DNA of 64,000 nt from Alviniconcha marisindica. Taxonomy: Eukaryota > Mollusca > Gastropoda > Provannidae. This document shows, piece after piece, positions 28,443 to 40,600 of the stretch (position 1 is the stretch's first letter; each line of letters opens with the position of its first letter). The position numbers and the translations under genes are program-made. Location: the NCBI GenBank assembly GCA_018857735.1, contig JABMCL010001376.1, forward strand, positions 487,501-551,500, given 5' to 3'. The notes under the pieces were generated by a model that did not search any database, was not told where the DNA came from, and worked only from the letters and a program-made list of their open reading frames with translations.

Positions 28443-31400
28443 ATGCTCCAGATGAAGGGAGAGAACACACAGCTACAGTTGTAACGCTGATGCAGTAATA
28501 TTACTAATGATGCGGCTATGCATTACGTAGAGGCAGCACTGCCTTAGTTGGGCAGGTCTCTGCAATATATCAGTTTTGTGAAAAGCTTCTATTGGTCAGC
28601 ATCTTTAGCCCCGGCATCAAGCTGCTTTTAGCTTATCACCGTCATGTTTTGGTCAAAATCGTGCTCCTGTGTTCTGATTCCAGCGATGTCACAGTGATAG
28701 TTTTCGAGACACTGAACAGCTCAGCCACTGGTTCCGTAGCGGTGAAGGTCAGCTGGACCGAAGACCCGTCGGCTATATCCAAAGGCAATTTCACCTACTA
28801 CCCCAACCCGCAGCTTTATCCCAACAGCATCCCAGCTGAGGTTGCCATGTTTGTCAGGTTGGTTTTATTATTATCGTTATTGTTGATGGCTTTTATGTCA
28901 TGTTATTCACTGCTCTTGAGCAGGCTCGCAAACGATGCACATGTTTTTTTTAAGTGCGTGCTGGGTTCTTGTTTTAGTGTTTCCATAGTCCATCCAACTC
29001 TGACGTGGACTACAGGATTTATTAATGTGCGTGTGTGGGCTCTTTTTTCAACCATGCTTTGTGTAAAATGAAGCAAACGTGGCAAGGTCATGTGAGGTCG
29101 CTGAAACCCTGAGAGGGAGAATGCGACCTTCAGCAGCATTTTTACTTGGAAAGAAGAGTGTCTGTTAGGGGCATGTTTGTGTGTGTGTATGTGTGTGTGC
29201 AGTGTTTGTGTGTGTGTGCATATGTGTGTGTGTGAGAGCGTGTCTGTGCATGTGTGTGTGCATGTGTGTGTGCATGTGTGTGTGTGTGCACGCACATGTG
29301 TGTATGTGTGTTTGTGCATGTGTGTGTACGTGTGTGTGTGTGTGCACGCGCACGTGTGTATGTGTGTGTGTGTGTGTAACCTAAGTAGCTCAACCTTAAT
29401 TCTGTGAATAGCCAGCTGCATGTGTGTATCTGGCCAGTATACCAGTAAAAAAAAAAAAAAAAAAATGTTTATGATGATGAAAAACCGGTGTTGCATTGGC
29501 GTCGCTTTCTGCAGCTGTATACAGCTGTGAGTAGCATAATGACAGCCCTGATGGGAGACCAGCTCTCTTTGCAAGGCCACAGTTTCTGAAGCCTCTCCCT
29601 TCATATTCCCACGTAACTGAAACGCGGGGGCCAAAAACGTCCCCTCTGCCAAGCCACACCGAGCATCATTTTTTATGCCGGAATATCTGTCAATCACTTT
29701 CCTTTGTGAAACGCCCTCTGTAAAAGAAAACTGCAACAAACATTATGAGCCGAAACCAGTTCAGCTCAGTTCAGTTCAAGGCGGTATATCTATGAGCATG
29801 GGAAAGCCCATACAGGCTCCACTCTGTCTCTCAGAAGTTTCCCAGTATTGCCTTTGAAGCAGTTCCGGTGTTTGCCTGAGTGATACGGCCCGGTTGTTGC
29901 CAGAACCAAAGAAGGCGAAGCATTATTGTGAGTAAAGGTAAAAGCAGCTTAAGGACATACAAAAAAACAAAAAAACAAAAAACAGTTGCCATTGAAGCGA
30001 AACTGCACAGTTCCTTCCAGCCTTTTTTCTGTTGTAAGGCTTAATGAAAACAGACCTAAACATTTATGCTCTGTTCTGTGATTTTTTGCATCCATTTCAG
30101 TGGCGGGTGTAGTGTGCAGTTCAAGGGGGAAAACTTCAACAGCGTAGCTGTGCCGAAGATCATCATGAACAATGCATCGTCTGGCCAGGCAGCAACTGGA
30201 GTAAGTGCAGTGAAACCTGTGTGTGGGAGTAAGTGCAGTAAAACATGTTTATCGGAGTAGGTGCAGTGAAACCTGTGTATTGGAGTAAGTGCAGTAAAAC
30301 CTGTGTGTTGGAGTAAATGCTGTGAAACCTGTGTATCAGAGTAAGTGCAGTGAAACCTGTCTATTTGAATAAGTGCAGTGAAACCTGTGTATTGGAGTAA
30401 GTGCGGTGAAACCTGTTTGTCAGAGTAAGTGCAGTGAAACCTGTGTATTGGGGTAAGTGCAATGAAACCTGTGTATCGGAGTAAGTGCATTGAAACTTGT
30501 TTGTCAGAGTGAGTGCAGTGAAACCTGTTTGTCAGAGTAAGTGCAGTGAAACCTGTGTATTGGGGTAAGTGCAATGAAACCTGTGTATCGGAGTAAGTGC
30601 AGTGAAACCTGTTTGTCCGAGTGAGTGCAGTGAAACCCTTGTATCAGAGTAAGTGCAGTGATACCTGTGTACTGGAGTAAGTGCAGTGAAACCCTTGTAT
30701 CAGAGTAAGTGCAGTGAAACCTGTGTAATAGAGTAAGTGCAGTGAAACCTGTGTAGTAGAGTAAGTGCAGTGAAACCTGTGTATCAGAGTAAGTGCAGTA
30801 AAACCTGTTTATCGGAGTAGGTACATTGAAACCTGTGTATCAGAGTAAGTGCAGTGAAACCTGTGTATCAAAGTAAGTGCAGTGAAACCTGTGTATCAGA
30901 GTAAGTGCAGTGAAACCTGTAAGTGCAGTGAAACCTGTGTATCAGAGTAAGTGCAGTGAAACCTGTGTATCAGAGTAAGTGCAGTGAAACCTGTAAGTGC
31001 AGTGAAACCTGTGTATCAGAGTAAGTGCAGTGAAACCTGTGTATCAGAGTAAATGCAGTGAAACCTCTGTATCATAATAGTGAATGAGACATGTGCTTGT
31101 CATTTCATAAATTTTCTCACATACTCTGAGTCCACAGAATGCATACAATTTTTTTCATTGTATAGGGGTTAATGCCAGCAAGATGTGACACTTCTGTTGG
31201 CTGTGCTTGGTTGAAATGCAAATGTTGACACACGCGTGTTGCAATTTCGACTTGCTTGTGGTTCCTCTTTGTGATACAGGCACAGTCATTATAGCATAGA
31301 CAAGCTTTCTTTTTTCTTATTTTTCACATTTAAAAAAACAAACATCTTTGACTTTGTTACAAAGATACATACATGGGGCATTCGAGGACATGCGACATTT

Positions 31401-32544
31401 GGTGCATTCACCATTTCGTAAGCCGTATAAACATGAAATGAAAGAACACACTGAATAATGAATGGTAGATACATATCCGAAGACTACATAGGCTTGAGAT
31501 TATACACATGTATAGACGAGCTTTCTTTGTGGCAGGAGAGAAGTCCTCTTCATAATACAACCCCAGTCCTCAGGGATGATCTTTCTTTATATGATATGAC
31601 CAGCCTTATGAGAGATTATCTGTCCTTGGTTAGTGTAAAACTGTTCACAGCCTGGTGATATTAAACCAAAAAAACCAAAAAACTTTCAACTGAGTAAGAG
31701 TAAGACTACCCCATTAGAGAAAGAAAGAAAAAACTTACAGTAAGACTACCACAGTAAGACTACCATCTTTAGAGATAACCTTTGTAATAAGACTAGCCTC
31801 ATATAAGATAATCTTTCATTACAACAGAACCACCCTCAGTGGAGGAAACTCCACATGATACAACCACCTTCATCAGAGACAAAACCTTTTTTTGCAATAC
31901 GACAAACGTAAACCTCATCTGAGTTTGACCTTTCATTGCAATATGACCACCGTTGTTAGAGCCAACCAATCTTTGTGGTTTGACCGTGTTTGTTATGGAT
32001 CACATTTTCTTTCAGTAAAACTACCGTCATCAAAACTACCCTCATCAGAGACAATTGAGTTTGACCTTTCTTTGCAATATGACCACCGTTATTAGAGCCA
32101 ACCACTCTTTGTGGTTTGACCGTGTTTGTTATGGATCACATTTTCTTTCAGTAAAACTACCCTCATCAAAACTACCCTCATCAGAGACAATTGAGTTTGA
32201 CCTTTCTTTGCAATATGACCACCGTTATTAGAGCCAACCACTCTTTGTGGTTTGACTGTGTTTGTTATAGATCACCTTTTCTTTCAGTAAAACTACCCTC
32301 ATCAGAGACAGCTGTTCTATTTTCTGCTAGTTTTGCACGGATAATGCACTTACTCAGAAAATGATTTTACTGTGACTGTTCCCATGACTGCAGTGAAACC
32401 TGTTTGCTCCCTTCTGACAACCGTCACATTCAATCCTCTCATGCTGTCAGAACTGCGTTAAAAAGTCGCCTCTACAGACAATGCCACAAGTGATTTCAAA
32501 TTCTGTCTTTTTACTTTCCCTCCCACATCCCTTGTTACGTTTGT

Positions 32545-32584
<40 letters not shown>

Positions 32585-35500
32585 CGTGTGTGTGTGCGTG
32601 TATGAGTGTGTGTGCTTGTGCATTGGTGTGAGGAACACAATATATTTTATTCCTTTTGAGATTTATATGGTTACATTATTGTCGATCTTGTAAAGTGTGG
32701 TGTGCTCACCCTTGCCAGTGAGATACGGCGCTATAGAAGTGATGGCTATTATTACTGTTATTATCATTATTTCAGACGTGCCGTCATGTCCAGCAAGACC
32801 TGTACTGCATGGCCCCCGACCTTACCAGCATGCCAAACCTGGGTTGGAGTAAACTTCGCTTTGGCCTTCAGCTGGATGGAATTGCCTACAGTGACCTTGG
32901 GCCTGTGCAGGTGATAAGGGATCCCACTTTTGAAGATCTGGGCAGCTACGACTTCCAGTATCCGTTTGAAACTACAGTGGCTATTGCGGTGAGCTCCTTG
33001 GTAGTACTTTGCATCTTGAGTTATGTCAGATTGAAGAGCGTGGGTAATGGTGATCCACTGCCAGGCTGACCTTTTGGGCCTGAAGGTCACTACGGCTTGA
33101 ATCAAATGAAGGCGTAACTCTTTTTAGTTTTAGTGACTGGAGCCAGTGTTCGAGGTCACCACGGTATTAGACAGGTCCGACTTTTGGTCGTTCTTAATAT
33201 ACCGCGAAGTTGCTGGGTGAAGTTGCTTCAGCGACTTCATCAAAACATTGCCAAGGCTTTGCTTCATCAAAGTTGCATTGCAAGTCATTCTGTGCAAAGT
33301 CTTGGTGATGTGGCCCAAGTTGACCGCTGATTGTCCGGTGGGTTTATCAGCCATGACTGGGTCATTGGCCATTGCTTACTGCGAGGTGTCTCAACCTGCA
33401 GACAATGGAAGAAGAGACTGACACTGCTGAAGATAGTAAATAAGTAAGTAAACATGGTGCTTAACGTCCACAGAAACATTGAGGCTTATTAGGGACGGGG
33501 AGAAGGGGGGAAAGGGGTATGGAGGTCGGGGGAGAGGGAGATTATATACCTATCGCTACACTGTCACCACCAGAATGATTCCTGCATTAAGATGGGCGGC
33601 GATGAGAGCCATTTTAATGTTTCAGTAGGAAGTGATGGACAAAGTCACAAGACAGTGGCCACAAACTACAGCCTTTTTGAAGAGAAAGGAGAGCCGAAGC
33701 GGTATCAAACCGAGGTCCTTCCGTTTACCAGCCTAACGCCGTACCGCTAGGCCAAACTGGCTCACACCGCTGAGGATTTAAAAAAAATTGAAGTTTTTAT
33801 AGCTCAGCTGGAGCATCGGAGGATGCTGTTGGACCCATCTAATGACAGCTGCAAGAATGGGAACAAAAGAAGGAATGCTCTTTTACAACAGATCACCTCA
33901 GATTTGGGCACAGATAGCTCTCTTTCATATGACAAACTGAAGTGGCCAAAGTGGTTTTCACCAAGTTGATGAAGCTATATTAAGAATGGCCTTAAGAGTT
34001 GGATTTTTGTAAATAAATTTAAAAAAATCCTAATACTAAGGTATGTATAGCTATAAAAATACAATCACACAAAAATCAGAATACAAGCAACCAGAGGTCA
34101 TTAGTGATAAGCACAATTATGCAAAAGGTATACAGCACACATTTTGTGTATGTTGATGTTTGTTTATTTAGTAACCATGTTGAATGTTTGTTTATTTAGT
34201 AACCATGTTGATGTTTGCTTATTTAGTAACCATGTAGAATGTTTGTTTATGTAGTAACCATGTAGAATGTTTATTTAGTAACCATGTAGAATGTTTATTT
34301 AGTAACCATGTAGAATGTTTGTTTCTTTAGTAACCATGTTGAATGTTTGTATATATTTAGTAACCATGTAGAATGTTTATTTAGTAACCATGTAGAATGT
34401 TTATTTAGTAACCATGTAGAATGTTTGTTTCTTTAGTAACCATGTTGAATGTTTGTATATATTTAGTAACCATGTTGAATGTTTGTTTCTTTAGTAACCA
34501 TGTAGAATGTTTATTTAGTAACCATGTTGAGTGTTTGTTTATTTAGTAACCATGTTGAACATTTGTATATTATATAGTAACCATGTTGAATGTTTATTTC
34601 TTTAGTATCCATGTAGAATGTTCATTTATTTCGTAACCATGTTGATGTTTGTTTATTTAGTAACCATGTTGATGTTTGTTTCTTAAGTATCCATGTAGAA
34701 TGTTTATTTAGGAACCATGTTGATGTTTGTTTATTTAATAACCATGTTGATGTTTGTTTATTTAGTAACCATGTAGAATGTTTATTTAGGAACCATGTTG
34801 ATGTTTGTTTATTTAGTAACCATGTAGAATGTTTATTTATTTAATAACCATGTTGAATGTTTGTTCACTTGACAGGGGTCAGGGTTCACTGGAGGGTGCC
34901 ATAGGAGTGAGATCACGGTTCTGATTGGTGTTGTCACTTGCGACATTGTCAGTCTGTCAGACTCAGAGATTGAATGTGAACCCCCTAAAAATATGCGCGG
35001 AACCAAGGACAACATTATCACGGTATGGTACCTGTTTTCTTTCTTTTCCGTTTTTTCATGCAGGTACACATATATGCATCGTGACCTTTGATGAAAGGTT
35101 GTTTAGAAGCAGTGAACAGCGCTTTAGAAGCAATGAATAGCACTTTGACGCACGCAGTGACTTAGATGTTGAGGGAAGTTTAGTTTGTCATTTGATTGTA
35201 AGATTCTAGTGCTCACTGCAACTTTGACCTCGAGATAATGCAGAAGACTGCAAGCTAAGTCGTATAATAGTTTCTTCAAGGATGCAGGTTTTACCGATTC
35301 CTCAAATTGTCGTCGTTGTAGCGTTTCCCGAGCTGAACACTCTGGAGGTCACCCAGTATATGCAGTTGTACACTGACACTTGCATTCCATAGGGTGAAAG
35401 GATTGTGTGGGTGACCATTATTCAGATTCAGATTCAGAGTCTTTATTCACCAAGTTTTACAACAAGGAAAGTGTCTCGAAAGCGGTAAGCATACAAACAT

Positions 35501-37566
35501 AAGCAAACAACAGCACTGACATACATCAGCTAGCAACCCATTTGCACTAACAAAACAACACCCAAACGCACATACACACACCTACGCGCACACGCACGTA
35601 CACACACCTGCACGAGCGCGCGCACGCACGCACGCACGCATGCATGCACACACACACACACCTACGCGCACACGCACATACACACACCTGCACAAGCACA
35701 CACGCACGCACACACGCACGCACACACACACACACACACACAAGCACACACACAGACACACACACACATACACACGCCATAAGTATGAGTAAGGTTCCAA
35801 TGTAAAATATAGTCCTTTATTACCAAATGCATGGGCAGCAATGGGTTGTCTCTGGAGGTTCCTCAGGTGATTCAGCCGGCATGCTTTCAACGTTGTCAAA
35901 TCACAGATTATTATTTTTTTTAACCCCATAAACCTTGATTGGTCCGTGACAAAAGCGTAATTGTGCGAGTCTCTGCGCCAGCGTATTGACCTTCTGCATG
36001 TTTCGGCAGGTGAAGATGGGCAGTAACATTGCACACCAAGTGGGGACGCTGAATTATTTGGAATTCTGGGAAACGTCCTACTTCATCGGCATCATGTGCG
36101 GCATTGGTGCGCTCATCCTTCTGATCATCGTCATCATCATCATGTGTCGGTGTCGTCGACGTAAAAACATGAAAGCATCAAAGCGACAGTCACAGATGAA
36201 CCTGGTGCAAAAGCCGTCCACGGGCAATGGCGCTACTCAGAACCAGTACTCTGAATGTGAGTAACTGTTATTATTTTTCATATCTTTAATGGGTTTTTTT
36301 TTTTTTTAAACAGTTTTACAAGACTGTTTGATCCTCTCTTGTGACTCCAAAGAACATATTTTGTCCATGTCTATGTCCAGGATGTTCACTATTGCTTTTA
36401 GCAACTGGGCTTCGGAGTTGATTTTTTTGGATTTATTAGTCTTGATCAAAATTGATTGGCTTTTACGGTAAGTAAATTGGTGTTTTACGCCCAGTCAGCA
36501 AAGGCTTTTATGGTCTTTTGAGAAAATACAGTGAAACAACATCATTGTAACTAGACTTACATGCTTATTCTGTCGTAAAGAGACTTGAGTGTCAGCATTT
36601 TTTATTTCTCAGTGGATACAAACTCAAAGTGGGAGAATGAGAGAGACAGAGAGGGGGACAGATGGACAGACATAGAAAAAGATTTTGTGGAAAGATATAT
36701 ATATTTCTGCCTAACATTTTGGCTTTTCCTGTATTGTTGACAGTCTTGGACACAATTTACCTGTGCAAGACTGGCAATTATCCATTGAACAGAAACCTTG
36801 ATATCTATACTGTACTGAACTGGAACATGATATGCTCTGAATTAGAACACATTCTAGTTCTCTGCCTTTTTTATAATAAAACTCTTGAGAAAATCAGCAA
36901 CAAATAGTTATTTACTTTGCTCAAGACTGATCTCTTTCTGAGCATAATGCACTTGCGCTTTGACTATTTATTCATTTTATCTCCCATGATTCCGTGAAGA
37001 ATCTGATCACATGTGATCTCTTCTTCACTTTAGTATGGTCGACAAAATTACGGTTAGACTACACTGAAGGTAAGCTAGGCTTAATTGTGTCATTAAGATG
37101 GTTTTGAGTGCACACATTTAAAGTGCTGTAAGGACAATGACGACAAGAACAAAAATTAAAAATTAAAAGCAGAAAAAGTCTGTATTTAGAGCCATACCCA
37201 AAATGTGCTAAAATCATCATAGTTCAGGAGCTGCTGCGTGAGAGTCAAGGTGGCTGTCCTGGGCTGTCTGTCCTAACGAGCCTTCTGGTTTCCGTGGATG
37301 TAAAGCTATATTGAACCGTGCTTCGGCATTGGTCTCAGCTTGTCCCTAATATGTCAACTGACATCTGAGGACATTAATGAGCATGATCAGTGACACTGAT
37401 GCTGAGTGTAGCATTCACTATTCAGCTGTCAGTTAGCACAACTTCTGTGGTAACTTACATAGTAGCTTAATCAGGGCAAAGAGGCAAAACAGGTGTCCGC
37501 TAGTGCCAACAAATTAGCTAGGGTTATGCAGAAATATGCACACCACCAATAGAAAAAAATAGTTTT

Positions 37567-37621
<55 letters not shown>

Positions 37622-40600
37622 ATTACACAGTGCCCCTAGCTGGTTTAGTCAGCAATGGTTTCACCAACCCGATTCATGCTGAGACGGTGATAAGAGAGCC
37701 GAAAGATGCACCGCCCCCAACTGTGAAGGAGGTTGACCTGATGTCTGAGTTCTTGCACCGTGTGGAGCCCAGCCTGTGGGATGCCATCAAATCGTCCATC
37801 GTCAGCTGCAACGACCTCACTCTGGGCCGGGTCTGCACCAACAGAGGTGAGGATTCGCTGCCAAGAGATTTTAAACATGCACAGTGAGGAACTGTGTTCA
37901 AATCTTAAATATGCACAGTGAGGAACTGTGTTCAAATCTTAAACACACACAGCCAGGATCATGTAGCTGAGATGTTCTTCTTTTCATCAAGAGGAAAATT
38001 TGCTTGAATCAGAGAACTATGCTGCATGCTTGCACAGGTAAATGTGCTTGAATCAGAGAACTATGCTGCATGCTTGCACAGGTAAATGTGCTTGAATCAG
38101 AGAACTATGCTTGCACAGACAAACGTGCTCAGATCAGACAACTATGCTGAATGCTTGCACAGGTAAATGTGCTTGAATCAGAGAAGTATGCTGCATGCTT
38201 GCACAGGTAAATGTGCTTGAATCAGAGAACTATGCTTGCACAGACAAATGTGCTCAGATCAGAGAACTATGCTGAATGCTTGCACAAGTAAGTGTACTTG
38301 AATCAGATAACTATACTGCATGTGCACACAGTTAATCAGAGAACTATGTTGCATGTGCACGCAGGGAAATGTGCTTGAATCAGGGACTGTGCTGAATGCT
38401 TGCACAGGTAAATGTGCTCGAATCAGAGACCTATGCTTGCACAGGTAAATGTGCTGAGATCAGAGAACTGTGCTGAATGCGTGCAGAGGTAAATGTGCTT
38501 GAATTAGAGAACTAAACTGAATGCATATGCACACAAGTATGTGTGCTTGAATCAGAGAACTATGCTGTATGTTTGCACAGGTAAATGTGCTTGAATCAGA
38601 GAACTATGCTGTATGTCTGCACAGGTGAATGTGCTTGAATCAGAGAACTATGCTGTGTGTGCACACAGGTAAATATGCTCACATCATTGATGGCCGCTTC
38701 GCCACAGTCAGAGAACTATGCTGCATTAAATGTGCTTGAATCAGAGAACAATGCTGAATGTGTGCAGAGGTAAATGTGCTTGAATTAGAGAACTAAACTG
38801 AATGCATATGCACACAGGTAAATGTGCTTGAATCAGAGAACTGTGCTGTATGTTCGCACAGGTAAATGTGCCTGAATCAGAGAACAATGCTGTATGTCTG
38901 CACAGGTAAATGTGCTTGAATCAGAGAACTATGCTGTGTGTGCACACAGGTAAATATGCTCGCATCATCGATGGCCACTTCGCCACAGTGAGGGCAGGGC
39001 AGAGGACAGAGAAGAAAGTCACCATCAAAAGTCTGAAGGAGCCACTGTCAGGTGGGCCTGATGCATTGTTTGTTTGTTGATCCACATTGTATTCAAATTT
39101 TGTGTCTGTTTGTGCATTGTGGTTGTATATCCAAACACAAAAGGTTCAAGCAAACACTTTACTTATTTTAACACGGACACACAGTAGACAACTTCAAACA
39201 AACACTTATTTATTTTAACACAGACACACAGTAAACAACAAGCGTAAAACCACAATGTGGGAGAGAACAACCAGGACTACATTCAGTGCCATGGCCACAG
39301 TAAAACCCCACTGTGGGATTATGTCAAAATAAATAAGCGTTCGTTTGAACCTTTTTGTGTTTGGATCTTGTTTTAGAACACTAGCAATCATTCTGTTTCA
39401 GATTTTCTTTCTTTCTTTTTTTTCGGTTATATATGTCCTTTGTAGTTTTGGTTTCTTCCCCAGCAGGTTTTTTACCTGTGCAGAGATGTATGCGTCTTGT
39501 AATTTCATGCTTAGAAAATTGTGTTCAAGCAAATGGGGCAGTGGTGATGGTCTCCCCTTTTCCAAGGCAGTGGTGATGGTCTCCCCTTCTCCAGGGCAGT
39601 AGTGATGGTCTCCCTTCTCCTGGCAGTAGTGATGGTCTCCCCTTCTCCTGGGCAGTGGTGATGGTCTCCCTTCTCCTGGCAGTAGTGATGGTCTCCCCTT
39701 CTCCTGGGCAGTGGTGATGGTCTCCCTTTTCCTGGCAGTAGTGATGGTCTCCCCTTCTCCTGGCAGTAGTGATGGTCTCCGCTTCTCCTCATCTTAAGTT
39801 GCCCTTGGTCAAGCATTGATTTAATGTACATTTTTATGAAGGGAATATTTCTGAAAAAGGTCTTCAATACAGGGGGTGTCATCAGGGGTATTATTGTACT
39901 GAATGTAGTCTTGGTTGTTCTCTCCCACAGTGGGGTTTTACTGTAGCCAGTGTACTGAATGTAGTTCTGGTTGTTCTCTCCCACAGTGGGGTTTTACTGT
40001 AGCCAGTGTACTGAATGTAGTCCTGGTTGTTCTCTCCCACAGTGGGGTTTTACTGTAGCCAGTGTACTGAATGTAGTCCTGGTTGTTCTCTCCAACAGTG
40101 GGTTTTACTGTAGCCAGTGTACTGAATGTAGTCTTGGTTGTTCTCTCCAACAGTGGGTTTTACTGTAGCCAGTGTACTGAATGTAGTCCTGGTTGTTCTC
40201 TCCCACAGTAGGGTTTTACTGTAGCCATTGTACTGAATATAGTCTTGGTTGTTCTCTCCCACAGTGGGGTTTTACTGTAGCCACTGTACTGAATGTAGTC
40301 CTGGTTGTTCTCTCACACAGTGGGGTTTTACTGTAGCCACTGTACTGAATGTAGTCCTGGTTGTTCTCTCCCTCAGTGGGGTACTGTATAGCCACTGTAC
40401 TGAATGTAGTCCTGGTTCTCTCCCACAGTGGGGTACTGTATAGCCACTGTCCTGAATGTAGTCCTGGTTGTTCTCTCCTTCAGTGGGGCTTTACTGTAGC
40501 CATTGTACTGAATGTTGTCCTGGTTGTTCTCTCCCACAGTGGGGTTTTACTGTAGCCACTGTACTGAATGTAGACCTAGTTGTTCTCTCCCACAGTGGGG

